Shown here: positions 33,250-42,371 of the stretch, piece after piece
How positions within the stretch are numbered: the stretch's first letter is position 1
Layout of the letters: each line of letters begins with the position of its first letter
Source of the DNA: Acidobacteriota bacterium
GTDB taxonomy: Bacteria; Acidobacteriota; Polarisedimenticolia; Polarisedimenticolales; Polarisedimenticolaceae
Reading direction: 5' to 3'
Length of the DNA stretch: 64,000 bases
NCBI GenBank assembly: GCA_029861955.1
Contig: JAOTYK010000001.1
Coordinates: forward strand, 1-64,000
Translations under genes and position numbers: made by a program
Notes under the pieces: generated by a model
Database searches by the model: none
What the model saw: only the letters and a program-made list of their open reading frames with translations
Told to the model about the DNA's origin: nothing

Positions 33250-36222
33250 GTGACGGGTCGCGGGCCCGACGAGCAGCAGTTCAGGACACGGTCTCGCAAC
33301 CGTTTCCACGATCTTATGCGCCACCGGGTCCGGCATATTCTGCTGGTTTCGAGTCTCTACGACTCGTTTACCCTGGCGGAGGATGGCCAGTTAAATCAGG
33401 CCCTTCTCCGCCAGTCTCTGCAACTCAATCTCAGTCATCATCCCGATGTCGTCCGGGTCTCCACCGGCGAGGAGGCGCTGCGTATCTGTCGCGAGCGTGC
33501 GGGCATCGATATGGTCGTCACCAGCCTCAACGTGGACGACATGGACGCATGCGAGTTGGCGACCCGTCTGCGCGAGTTGGGAATGCAGACGCCGGTCATT
33601 CTTCTGGCCTACAACAATCGACAGCTGACCGATTTTAGTGCCGGGAATGACATGTCGGTATTCGACAACGTCTTCCTGTGGCGAGGTGATGTCGACATCC
33701 TCCTGGCCATGGTTCAGCAGGTCGAGGACTTGCGGAACGTAGGCCATGACGCCGGCGTCGCCGGCGTCCCGGCCATTATTGTCGTCGAAGACAACGTACG
33801 TTTCTATTCGTCGTTTCTGCCGACGATCTACTCGGAAATCACCATTCACACCAAGCGGTTACTCGCCGAGGGCCTCAATCTCTCGGAGAAGATGCTTCGA
33901 ATGCGTGCGCGTCCGAAGGTGCTCCTGGCGACGGATTACGAGACCGCCTGGGACTTCTTCGAGACCTACGAGGATCAGGTCATGGGGATCATCTCCGACG
34001 TCGAGTTTCCACGGGGGGGGGCTCAGACACGCGACGCCGGGTTGAGTTTCATCGCGGCGGCACGCAAGCAGAGGCCGGATCTGGCGGTCATCCTGCAATC
34101 CAGCATCCCGGAAAACGAAGAGTTGGCCCGGGCGCAGGACGCCGCCTTCCTCCTCAAGGGCTCGCCCACACTCCTGACGCAGTTGCGTCGGCTTCTGAAG
34201 AGGGAATTCGGATTCGGCGATTTCGTATTCCAGACCAGCGAGGGAGAGGAGATCGATCGGGCTGGAGATCTGAAGAGTCTCCTTGCAAAACTCCCTACCG
34301 TGCCGGCGGAGACTCTCGCCTTCCACGGCGAACGGGATCATTTCTCCATGTGGTTGAAGGCTCGGACGGAGTTCGAGCTGGCCGAGAAATTGAAGGCCCG
34401 CAGCATCGCCGACTTTCGGGATCTCGAGCATCTTCGCGAAGAGTTGATTCGTTCGGTTCAGGACTATCGCACCGAGCGTCGTCGCAGCGTCGTCGCGGAT
34501 TTTAATCGGGAGGACTACGACGGGTCGTCGTGCCTCGTGCGAATCGGTAGTGGGTCGCTCGGAGGAAAGGCCCGTGGTCTGGCACTGGTCAATCGGGTCC
34601 TCAACGAGTATCGAGTTCAGCAGCAGTTCCCCACGATTCCCATCGAAGTGCCTCAGGCCGCGGTGCTCGCGACGGAGATCTTCGACGAGTTTCTGACGAG
34701 CAACGGGCTCGACGACTTCGCGCTGAGCTGCACCTCGGACGCCGAGCTGGAGCAACGGTTCCTCTTCGCCCCATTTCCCAAGAGTTGCAGCGGCGATCTG
34801 GAACGGTTCCTGGAGTTCGCGGACTATCCGTTGGCCGTTCGCTCTTCCGGACTTCTTGAGGACTCCCACAGCCAGGCCTTCGCCGGGGTCTATCAGACCT
34901 ACATGCTGCCCAACAATGACCCGGACCCGGCGGTCCGTCTGCGGCAGTTGATTGCGGCGATCAAGCAGGTGTACGCCTCGACCTTTTCAAACCGCGCCAA
35001 GGGCTTCCTGGACATCACGCCGTACCGACTCGAGGAAGAGAAGATGGCGGTGCTCATCCAGCGGATCGTGGGGCGCCAGCACGGGGCGCGGTTCTACCCG
35101 GATTTTTCCGGAGTCGGTCGGTCGCATAACTTCTACCCGGTCGCCCCGGCAACCTCCGACGACGGCATCACCGCCGTGGCGCTGGGTCTCGGCATGGCCG
35201 TCGTGGATGGCGGCAATGCGCTTCGTTTCTGTCCGAAATACCCTCTGAATCAGCCCGGTTTCTCGTCGGTCGATGACGTGTTGAGAAACTCCCAGCGGCA
35301 GTTCTATGCGCTGGATCTGAAGTCGGGTCACGAGTCCGGTGGCGTGTCGGAGCTCGAGATCTCTCGCTACGACCTGGGAGTCGCCGAACGCGACGGTACA
35401 CTCGCCGCGATCGGATCCACGTATTCTCCCGACAACGATTCCATTACCGACGGGACGTCACGACCCGGCGTTCGGGTCGTCAGTTTCGCGTCGGTTCTGA
35501 AACACGGTCTGTTTCCGCTGTCGGACATCATGTCCGGTCTTCTGGAGGTGGGTCGAGATTGTATGGCGGGGCCGGTAGAGATCGAATTCGCCGTCAACCT
35601 CGCGTCGCCCCAGCGCTCTGCCGAGTTCGGTTTCCTGCAGATGCGTCCCTTGCCGATCGCCGGTGGCGGCGGACACGTCGAGATTGGCGATGAACTGGCG
35701 TCGCGGATCCTCTGTCGTAGCGAGAGCATCCTCGGTCACGGCATCGTCGATGACCTGCACGATATTCTCGTCGTGGATTACCATCGTTTCGATCGGATGC
35801 GGAGCAGCGAGGCGGCGTCCGAAGTGGCGCGCTTCGACGCGGGACTTCAGCACGCCGGCACCGCATACCTCCTGATTGGTGTCGGTCGATGGGGATCGAC
35901 CGACCCGTTCCTCGGGATCCCGGTGACCTGGAATCAGATTGCAGGGGCCCGCGTCATCGTCGAGGCGGGATTCAAGGACTTCAGGGTGACGCCGTCACAG
36001 GGGACCCATTTCTTCCAGAACCTGACTTCCTGCGAGGCCGGTTACTTCACGGTCAACCCGGAGGCCGGTGAGGGGGCCGTCGATTGGACCTGGTTGGCCG
36101 CGCAACCGGCGGCGGACGAGGGCGAGTTCGTTCGCCACCTGCATCTCTCGAAGCCGTTGACGATCAAGATGGATAGTAAAGGCATGCAGGGCGTCATCCT
36201 GAAGCCGCAAGAGGGAGAATGA
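33250..36222 (+). CDS. Receiver-domain / PEP-synthase-like ATP-grasp hybrid protein
   Basis: A 990-residue cytoplasmic protein. Residues about 28-160 form a degenerate receiver with Ser92 where the phospho-acceptor Asp should be. Residues about 174-315 form a second receiver with Glu180/Asp181, acceptor Asp250 (IISDVEFP), Ser284 and Lys303, split by an insertion. Residues about 425-720 match the pyruvate-phosphate dikinase/PEP synthase ATP-grasp domain (GSLGGKARG at 435-443, AVRSSGLLEDSHSQAFAG at 529-546). The swivelling phospho-His domain and the PEP-binding barrel are absent. The last 200 residues carry IGVGRWGSTDPFLGIPVTW and SQGTHFFQNLTS. I recall a similar uncharacterised family in Bacteroidota. 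The start is a GTG behind GAGGAG, and rpiA follows with an ATGA overlap. Confidence 0.8.
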   Translation: MTGRGPDEQQFRTRSRNRFHDLMRHRVRHILLVSSLYDSFTLAEDGQLNQALLRQSLQLNLSHHPDVVRVSTGEEALRICRERAGIDMVVTSLNVDDMDACELATRLRELGMQTPVILLAYNNRQLTDFSAGNDMSVFDNVFLWRGDVDILLAMVQQVEDLRNVGHDAGVAGVPAIIVVEDNVRFYSSFLPTIYSEITIHTKRLLAEGLNLSEKMLRMRARPKVLLATDYETAWDFFETYEDQVMGIISDVEFPRGGAQTRDAGLSFIAAARKQRPDLAVILQSSIPENEELARAQDAAFLLKGSPTLLTQLRRLLKREFGFGDFVFQTSEGEEIDRAGDLKSLLAKLPTVPAETLAFHGERDHFSMWLKARTEFELAEKLKARSIADFRDLEHLREELIRSVQDYRTERRRSVVADFNREDYDGSSCLVRIGSGSLGGKARGLALVNRVLNEYRVQQQFPTIPIEVPQAAVLATEIFDEFLTSNGLDDFALSCTSDAELEQRFLFAPFPKSCSGDLERFLEFADYPLAVRSSGLLEDSHSQAFAGVYQTYMLPNNDPDPAVRLRQLIAAIKQVYASTFSNRAKGFLDITPYRLEEEKMAVLIQRIVGRQHGARFYPDFSGVGRSHNFYPVAPATSDDGITAVALGLGMAVVDGGNALRFCPKYPLNQPGFSSVDDVLRNSQRQFYALDLKSGHESGGVSELEISRYDLGVAERDGTLAAIGSTYSPDNDSITDGTSRPGVRVVSFASVLKHGLFPLSDIMSGLLEVGRDCMAGPVEIEFAVNLASPQRSAEFGFLQMRPLPIAGGGGHVEIGDELASRILCRSESILGHGIVDDLHDILVVDYHRFDRMRSSEAASEVARFDAGLQHAGTAYLLIGVGRWGSTDPFLGIPVTWNQIAGARVIVEAGFKDFRVTPSQGTHFFQNLTSCEAGYFTVNPEAGEGAVDWTWLAAQPAADEGEFVRHLHLSKPLTIKMDSKGMQGVILKPQEGE

Positions 36223-36884
36223 TGGGACGTCGGGATCAGGACGACAAGAAGCATGGCGTTGCGCGGGCGGCGCTCGAGCGGATACCCGCGGGGATCATTC
36301 TCGGCGTCGGTACCGGTTCGACGGTGGATCGCCTGATCGAACTCTTGCCCAGCTTGCCTCACCCGATCCAGGCGGCCGTTTCCAGCTCCGAGGCATCGAC
36401 ACGCCAGTTGCGGGAGTGCGGAATCGAGGTCGTCCCGCTGGCCGACCAGTCGTCCCTGCCGCTGTACATCGACGGAGCGGACGAGGTGGACGAACAACGA
36501 CGACTCATCAAGGGTGGTGGCGGCGCCTTGACCCGGGAGAAGATCATCGCCGAGGTCTCGCAGACGTTTCTCTGCATCGTCGACGATACGAAGTGTGTGA
36601 CCCGTCTGGGAACGTTTCCGTTGCCCATCGAGGTCATTCCGATGGCCGTTCGACTGGTGCAAGACCGCATCGCTCGGCTCGGTGGGCGATGTGAGCTTCG
36701 CGACGGATTCACGACGGACAATGGAAACGTCATTCTCGATGCGCAGGATCTCGACTTCGAAAATCCAGAGGCGCTGGAGAGGCAGTTGGACGGGATTCCC
36801 GGAGTCGTGACCCACGGCATCTTCGCGAGGCGTCGTGCCGATGAAGTGCTCGTGGGTGACGACGGCGGTGTCCGCCAACTCTGA
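36219..36884 (+). CDS. rpiA: Ribose-5-phosphate isomerase A
   Basis: A 221-residue RpiA that interconverts ribose 5-phosphate and ribulose 5-phosphate. The motifs ILGVGTGSTVDRLIELL, SSSEASTRQL, LYIDGADEVDEQRRLIKGGGGALTREKI and TDNGNVILD are all in order, and the Asp, Glu and Lys of the active site are present. Its ATG lies inside the stop of the hybrid kinase (ATGA), which links pentose phosphate metabolism to that protein at the level of translation. Confidence 0.94.
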   Translation: MMGRRDQDDKKHGVARAALERIPAGIILGVGTGSTVDRLIELLPSLPHPIQAAVSSSEASTRQLRECGIEVVPLADQSSLPLYIDGADEVDEQRRLIKGGGGALTREKIIAEVSQTFLCIVDDTKCVTRLGTFPLPIEVIPMAVRLVQDRIARLGGRCELRDGFTTDNGNVILDAQDLDFENPEALERQLDGIPGVVTHGIFARRRADEVLVGDDGGVRQL

Positions 36885-37017
36885 CGACCGATTGCCGACT
36901 CAACCGGCAAAAACGACGACAATCCCGAAAAACACAAGCGCGTCGGTGATCATTTCTCCCAGGAATTGGTTCTCCTCTGCCCGTCTACCCCGTATCCTCA
37001 ATTGTACGGAGGAGACG

Positions 37018-39918
37018 ATGAGGGCCGGGAGGCGACACGACCGATACCCGTGGGCCCTGGCCTGCCTGCTCGCTGCTGCGTTTCTCGGTGGCTCGTCAAC
37101 CCTCGCCGTTGAGGTCACCCGTGGTCCCTACCTGCAAATGGGCGGCGATGATCGCATCACGATCCGCTGGCGAACCGATATCGCCACCGGTAGTCGAGTC
37201 GACTACGGAACTCCAGCCAACGGGTTGAACCTAACAATGCAGTCGTTGGTAATGACGACCGATCATGTCGTCGAGCTCGTCGGACTGGAACATAGCCAGC
37301 GATATGACTATGCCGTCGGGTCTCCTGCAGAGATCTTGGCCGGTGACGACGGCAACCACTATTTCATAACGTCACCGTTGCCGGGGCAGTCGCGCCGGAC
37401 ACGCATGTGGATCCTTGGAGATTCCGGTGAGGGTTCGACCGAGGCTGCGGAGGTCCGTGATGCGTATTACGCCTACACCGGAACCACCCACACCGACCTG
37501 TGGCTGATGTTGGGCGATAACGCGTATCCGAACGGTACCGATCAGGAATACCAGGACAAACTATTCGACTGGTTCCCGCAGATGCTCCGCAAGTCTGTCC
37601 TCTGGCCGACGCTGGGCAATCACGATGCGGCCAGCGCCGATTCGCCGACGGAGTCCGGGGTCTACTACGACGTCTTCACGTTGCCACGGATGGCGGAGGT
37701 CGGTGGTCTGGCATCCGGTACCGAGGCGTACTACTCGTTTGACTTCGGATCGATTCACTTCATCGTGCTGGATTCGCAGGATACTTATCGGAAAGATGAT
37801 GGAGGCATGATGGGCTGGCTGGAGGCCGATCTGGCGGCTACCGCCCAGGACTGGATCGTCGCGTTCTGGCATCACCCTCCCTACAGTCGCGGGAGTCACA
37901 ATTCGGATGTCCTCCTCAACATGATCGACATGCGTCAGTTCGCCGTCCCGATCCTGGACGACTACGGTGTCGACCTGACGTTCACCGGCCACAGTCACAG
38001 CTACGAGCGGAGCTATCCGACGGACGGACACTACGGAGACTCCGAGACGTTCAATGAGATGACGATGCGCCTGGATGGTGGAGACGGCGATGTGAACGGA
38101 ACCGGTGCCTATACGAAGCCGATGATCGGGCCGAACCCCCATAGCGGCATCGTTCATACCGTCGCGGGTAGTTCCAGCAAACTGAGTGGAGGGGACCTGG
38201 ATCATCCCGTCATGTTGCGTGGAATGAACGAGTTTGGCTCCGTCGTCATCGATATCGACGGTCCGCGCATGGACGCGGTCTTTCTCTCGAAGGATGGCGT
38301 CAAGCTCGACGAGTTCACGATCGTGAAGGGGCCGGTTCCCGCATCGCCGGTCGCGGCGTTTTCGGCGCACCCCGTGGTGGGGCAGTTCCCACTCTCGGTT
38401 ACGTTCTCGGACGCAACACAGAACGAACCCACAAGCTGGGAGTGGGACGGCGACGGCGACGCGATCGTCGACAGCATCCAGCCGAGCCCGACGATGGTCT
38501 TCGATCAGCCCGGGATTTTCGACGTTAGCCTGACCGCATCGAACGTGTCCGGCAGCGATCAACTCACCGAGACGCAGTACATCTGCGTGGTCAGCGGCAT
38601 CCCGCAGCCCATCGAGAATCTGCGGTTCACAACCGAAACGGCGATGACCTGGGACCCGCTTCCCGATTCAATGAACTACCAACTTGTCCGTGGAGAGCTC
38701 GGCGCGTTGAAGATGAGCGACGGCAACTTCGCGGCCGCCGGAGTTTCCTGTTCCGCGGAGGAGCTTCCCGGCCCCTCGACCGATGCCCTCGGGCAGCCTC
38801 CCTCCGGAGCCGCCTGGTTCTATCTGGTCCGGGCCAAGAACTGCGCACTTCAGCAGGGAAGTTGGGATAGCCCCGGGGCACCGCCGCAGGGGACCCGGGA
38901 CCCGGACTTCGAGGTCGCCGCCGGTGTTTGCGGATGTAGCCTGGCCATGGATGACGACGGCGACGCGATCTGTGATGGGGAAGACGCCTGCCCGTTCGAT
39001 GCGGCAAACGATGGAGGCGATTTCGATTCGATCTGTGGAGACGTGGACAACTGCCCGACGACCGTGAACCCATTGCAGGCCAATACCGACGGCGATGCGA
39101 CCGGCGACCTCTGTGACCCGTGTCCCTTCGACGCGCTCGACGATGATGACGGAGACGGTCTCTGCGCCGATGTGGACAACTGCCCCACGACATCCAACAG
39201 CCCACAGGTGAACCAGGATGGCGATCTTCTTGGCGACGCCTGCGACGCCTGTCCGCTGGATCCATTCAACGACGCCGATAGTGACGCCGTCTGCGGCGAT
39301 ATGGACAACTGCCCCGTCGATACCAATGGCGGGCAGGAGAACACGGACGGGGATGCGTTCGGAAACGTCTGCGACCCGTGTCCCGTCAACATCGAGAACG
39401 ACGCAGACGGCGACACCGTTTGTGAGGATACGGATAACTGTCTTGTCACGAACAATCCAGCTCAGAGGGACGACGATCTGGACGGCATCGGCAATGTCTG
39501 CGATATCTGCTTCGCGGATTCAGACACGCAGCAACTCGACGCTGACTCGGATGGCGTCGGCGACGAGTGTGATTGCTTCCCAAATCGAGATGATCGGGCG
39601 AATCCCGTCGCGGTCGTGTTGAACGCCGAGCGACTGGGCACTCACGACGTGCGGCTCGTGTGGGGTGTCGCTCCGGCGGCGGATCGATGGACCGTCAGTC
39701 GCAACACCACCGGGATTGCGTTCTCGGACTACGGGGCCTGTTTCGAGGCCAATCTGGCGGTGCCGCAGGCGGACGACACCGAACTACCGCCAAGCGGAGA
39801 TGTCTTCTTCTATCAGGTGCGTTCGTGGAACGACGTGTGCGGGGAGGGCTCTCTCGGGTTCACGTCTCAGGAACTCCCTCGGAAGAATCTGAACGCTCAG
39901 GCCTGTACCGCGCCCTAA
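37018..39918 (+). CDS. Secreted purple-acid-phosphatase-like metallophosphoesterase with TSP3 repeats
   Basis: A 966-residue exported protein with a signal peptide ending near Ala30. A fibronectin-III-like domain (about 31-120) precedes a calcineurin-type phosphoesterase (about 127-400) with GDSG (Asp135), GDNAYPNG (Asp167, Tyr170), LGNHD, FWHHPPY and TGHSHSYERS. The Tyr after the second motif fits purple acid phosphatases. A PKD-like domain lies near 440-530. About seven thrombospondin type 3 repeats (644-856, Asp-rich with paired Cys) bind calcium. Modules of about 90 residues flank the repeats and resemble each other (FFYQVRSWN, WFYLVRAKN). GGAGGAG stands just before the ATG. It probably releases phosphate outside the cell. 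Confidence 0.85.
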   Translation: MRAGRRHDRYPWALACLLAAAFLGGSSTLAVEVTRGPYLQMGGDDRITIRWRTDIATGSRVDYGTPANGLNLTMQSLVMTTDHVVELVGLEHSQRYDYAVGSPAEILAGDDGNHYFITSPLPGQSRRTRMWILGDSGEGSTEAAEVRDAYYAYTGTTHTDLWLMLGDNAYPNGTDQEYQDKLFDWFPQMLRKSVLWPTLGNHDAASADSPTESGVYYDVFTLPRMAEVGGLASGTEAYYSFDFGSIHFIVLDSQDTYRKDDGGMMGWLEADLAATAQDWIVAFWHHPPYSRGSHNSDVLLNMIDMRQFAVPILDDYGVDLTFTGHSHSYERSYPTDGHYGDSETFNEMTMRLDGGDGDVNGTGAYTKPMIGPNPHSGIVHTVAGSSSKLSGGDLDHPVMLRGMNEFGSVVIDIDGPRMDAVFLSKDGVKLDEFTIVKGPVPASPVAAFSAHPVVGQFPLSVTFSDATQNEPTSWEWDGDGDAIVDSIQPSPTMVFDQPGIFDVSLTASNVSGSDQLTETQYICVVSGIPQPIENLRFTTETAMTWDPLPDSMNYQLVRGELGALKMSDGNFAAAGVSCSAEELPGPSTDALGQPPSGAAWFYLVRAKNCALQQGSWDSPGAPPQGTRDPDFEVAAGVCGCSLAMDDDGDAICDGEDACPFDAANDGGDFDSICGDVDNCPTTVNPLQANTDGDATGDLCDPCPFDALDDDDGDGLCADVDNCPTTSNSPQVNQDGDLLGDACDACPLDPFNDADSDAVCGDMDNCPVDTNGGQENTDGDAFGNVCDPCPVNIENDADGDTVCEDTDNCLVTNNPAQRDDDLDGIGNVCDICFADSDTQQLDADSDGVGDECDCFPNRDDRANPVAVVLNAERLGTHDVRLVWGVAPAADRWTVSRNTTGIAFSDYGACFEANLAVPQADDTELPPSGDVFFYQVRSWNDVCGEGSLGFTSQELPRKNLNAQACTAP
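38950..39590 (+). repeat. Tandem thrombospondin type 3 calcium-binding repeats (within the CDS)
   Basis: Roughly seven imperfect units of about 90 bases encode DxDGDxxxD...CPxxxN patterns, for example DVDNCPTT, DMDNCPVD and DTDNCLVT. Each unit has Asp-rich loops and two cysteines. The units differ in sequence, so the array is old rather than a recent expansion. Confidence 0.75.
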
Positions 39919-40817
39919 GCGCCGCTGACGACCGCCACTCCGGCGATGGCCAGAAGCGTGCCGGCCAGGGCACGCGGCGTGATCGCCTGGCCAACCACGA
40001 AACGATCGAAGATCAGGCTGAACACCGGCCCCGTGGAGAGAAGAACCGAGCTTACGGCCGCCGGCGACCACGCGATTCCGGCCATCATCAAGAACAGGGC
40101 GATGTAAGTCCCAAAGAGCGTTCCGGGCGCGACTCGTGCAAGGGAGTTGCGATCGCCGATCAGGCCTCGAAGCCGCGAGAGTCCACCCGCCGCCGAACCA
40201 AGCAACAGCAAACCAATCGCCGCGGAGCCCAGGCGCAAGAAACTGGCCGGCAAGATCGCGACGTCTTCCATGCCCTGTTTTGCCAACACGAGCCCGACGG
40301 CCTGCCCGAGAGCAGCGAGAACCGCGAAGAGGATTCCCAGCAATTTCCAATCGCCTCCCGATCCCGACCTGCGAGAGGGGGCGACAACCATGCCGACCCC
40401 GGACAGGATCACCAGGCCGCCGACGGCGATCCTGGGCGTCAGTTGTTCGTCCAGGACCAACGCAGCCGTGATGGCAGCGAACACCGGTGAGAGCGTTTGC
40501 AGCAGGAGTGTCCGATGAACCCCGAGACGTGCGATCGCCGCGAAAAGAGAGGTGTCGCCGAGTGTCAGACCAATGATCCCCGAAATGCCGATCAGGACGA
40601 CACTCCGGATCGGTGCCTCGAACAAGGCATGGAACTGTCCGAGCAGCAGGACCGTCACGCCCTGAAGAACCGCCGCGATCGAACACTTCATCAGGTTGAC
40701 GGAGCGTGCCCCATGCAACTCGATCGGGCCCCTGAAGAGGTAGACCGACATCGCCCAGAGTCCGGCCGTGGTCAGGCAGGCGGTGGGGCCCAGATAGGGT
40801 GCGACGTCGGGACTCAA
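39915..40817 (-). CDS. EamA-type drug/metabolite transporter
   Basis: A 300-residue inner-membrane protein with ten predicted helices in two EamA repeats (about 5-145 and 155-298). The conserved ends are GLTLGDTSLFAAIARLG with DEQLTPRIAVGGLVILSGV, and the second-repeat equivalent VGQAITPRALAGTLLAIAGVAVV. It is a DMT-superfamily exporter of unknown substrate. The stop overlaps the convergent phosphoesterase stop by three bases, and the start overlaps the HAD gene stop by four, so it is co-transcribed with the phosphatase. Confidence 0.86.
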   Translation of the reverse strand: MSPDVAPYLGPTACLTTAGLWAMSVYLFRGPIELHGARSVNLMKCSIAAVLQGVTVLLLGQFHALFEAPIRSVVLIGISGIIGLTLGDTSLFAAIARLGVHRTLLLQTLSPVFAAITAALVLDEQLTPRIAVGGLVILSGVGMVVAPSRRSGSGGDWKLLGILFAVLAALGQAVGLVLAKQGMEDVAILPASFLRLGSAAIGLLLLGSAAGGLSRLRGLIGDRNSLARVAPGTLFGTYIALFLMMAGIAWSPAAVSSVLLSTGPVFSLIFDRFVVGQAITPRALAGTLLAIAGVAVVSGA

Positions 40818-41479
40818 GACGACCCGGTCAGGTGGGGCAATAGATCGCGAGCGTCCTCGGAGCGAACCTCGACGTCGGCGATCTCAACGAGTTCGTCGGA
40901 CGCGGGATTGAACGCAACGGTGAATCCCGCCTCGCGGGCAATCCATACGTCGTTCGAACTGTCGCCGACGAAAGCGGTCCGGGCCAGGGGCACCCCGTGA
41001 CGCATCGCCAGTGCGCGTAGGAGTTTCGCTTTTCCGTCCATGTCGAAGGGTGTCGCACGCCAGTGACCGATCGTGCCGTCGTCGTTGAACCCGATGTGAT
41101 TGGCGTAGACCTCGTCGAAAGGATGATCGGGAAACAGGGTCTCTAACATCAGATCCAGGGTTCCGGTAACCGCAAAGAGAAGGCAGCCATCGGCTTTCAG
41201 CTTCTGTAGCGTCTCGGTCGCACCGTCGATGAGCCGGAGAGGACTCAGGGCGCCGACGATCGTCTCGCGTGTCGCGCCCGCGTCTCGCCAGCCTTCGATG
41301 TCCAGTGCAACCCACTCGGCGTAAGACAGTTCACCGCGCTTGTAGCGCGCGTAGCGCTCGCGATTGACTTCCGGTACACCGGTGAAGTGATCGTTGAGTA
41401 CTTCCCACACCGTAAACCCGTTGGGTCCGTGTACAAGTGTTCCGTCAATATCGAAAGCGATCAGTTCGAATCGCGACAT
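40814..41479 (-). CDS. HAD-IB family phosphatase (SerB-like)
   Basis: A 221-residue haloacid-dehalogenase phosphatase. It has the nucleophile motif FDIDGTL (Asp9 and Asp11), the motif-II Thr in LLFAVTGTLDL, a Lys in DMDGKAKLL and motif IV in FVGDSSNDVWIA. The all-helical cap inserted after motif I fits the phosphoserine-phosphatase (HAD-IB) subgroup. The natural substrate could be phosphoserine or another small phosphomonoester. It is followed by the EamA transporter in the same transcript. Confidence 0.85.
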   Translation of the reverse strand: MSRFELIAFDIDGTLVHGPNGFTVWEVLNDHFTGVPEVNRERYARYKRGELSYAEWVALDIEGWRDAGATRETIVGALSPLRLIDGATETLQKLKADGCLLFAVTGTLDLMLETLFPDHPFDEVYANHIGFNDDGTIGHWRATPFDMDGKAKLLRALAMRHGVPLARTAFVGDSSNDVWIAREAGFTVAFNPASDELVEIADVEVRSEDARDLLPHLTGSS

Positions 41480-41534
41480 GGAATCCCCGGATGAGTCTTG
41501 AGAAGATCGCGGGCAGTATACGAGGACCGGCCGG

Positions 41535-41543
41535 TGCTAGCAT
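41535..41543 (+). promoter_or_regulatory. Extended -10 (TGCTAGCAT) for mutM
   Basis: TGCTAGCAT, identical to the element at 8054-8062, ends eight bases before the mutM ATG. A start seven bases downstream leaves a leader of one or two bases, and there is no ribosome binding site. Confidence 0.5.
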
Positions 41544-41551
41544 GAGCGGCG

Positions 41552-42355
41552 ATGCCGGAACTTCCCGAGGTCGAGACTGTCGCACGTCAGCTGAGCGCCC
41601 GCGTCGAGGGACGTGTGATTCGGCGGTTGACGATTCTTGACGACCTGCTCCGGCGAGAAACGCCCCCGCCGCTGGCGGGCGCGGTGATTTCCAGTGTATT
41701 TCGGGCCGGAAAGCAGGTCATCTTCGAGCTGACACACGACCGACGACCGCAGTGGTGGCTGGCGGTGCATCTTCGGATGACCGGGCGGCTCCTGGTCCAC
41801 GAGAATCCCCGTGTGTCGATACCTCACCTGCGAGCCCGCTTTCGATTGGATCAAGGCTCACTTCTATTTGTTGACACGCGACGCTTCGGTACCTTCGGCT
41901 GGCGGGAGCGTCATGAAGATATCCTTCCCAACGCGGTAGAACCCCTCTCTCGCCGCCTGACGCCGCGACGGTTCCGTCAACTGATCGGGAACAGTCGTTC
42001 ACCCATCAAGACCTGGCTGCTGCGGCAGGACCGCCTCGTGGGTCTCGGGAACATCTACGCCTCGGAGATTCTTCACGAGGCTCACATCGCGCCCCAGCGT
42101 CATGCGTGCGATCTCGACGACGAAGAGATCGCAAACCTGACCCGCGCGACAAAGAAGATTCTCCGTCGTGCGATTCGAAATTGTGGGACGACCTTTTCAG
42201 ACTTTCAAGATGCGGACGGCGTCGAGGGCTCGTATCAGAACTACCTCTTCGTGTATGGGCGGGACGGAGAAGGTTGTCGACGTTGCGACGGAACCATCGA
42301 ACGTGAGGTTCAGCAGCAGCGAAGCACCTTCTACTGCCGTCGGTGTCAGCACTAA
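41552..42355 (+). CDS. mutM: Formamidopyrimidine-DNA glycosylase
   Basis: A 267-residue bifunctional glycosylase/AP lyase that removes 8-oxoguanine and FaPy lesions. The N-terminus is MPELPEVETVARQL with the catalytic Pro2 and Glu3, a conserved Lys lies in RAGKQVIFEL, the helix-two-turn-helix is in LVGLGNIYASEILHEAHI, and the C-terminal zinc finger is CRRC-X16-CRRC. With mutY in the same window, both excision branches of the GO system are present. The gene is probably read from a nearly leaderless mRNA. Confidence 0.95.
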   Translation: MPELPEVETVARQLSARVEGRVIRRLTILDDLLRRETPPPLAGAVISSVFRAGKQVIFELTHDRRPQWWLAVHLRMTGRLLVHENPRVSIPHLRARFRLDQGSLLFVDTRRFGTFGWRERHEDILPNAVEPLSRRLTPRRFRQLIGNSRSPIKTWLLRQDRLVGLGNIYASEILHEAHIAPQRHACDLDDEEIANLTRATKKILRRAIRNCGTTFSDFQDADGVEGSYQNYLFVYGRDGEGCRRCDGTIEREVQQQRSTFYCRRCQH

Positions 42356-42360
42356 TTCGG

Positions 42361-42370
42361 GAATCGATTC
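42361..42370. repeat. 10-base palindrome between convergent genes
   Basis: GAATCGATTC is a perfect palindrome in the 16-base gap between the stops of mutM and the aminotransferase. It may be chance, as it is too short to terminate transcription by itself. Confidence 0.3.
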
Positions 42371-42371
42371 G

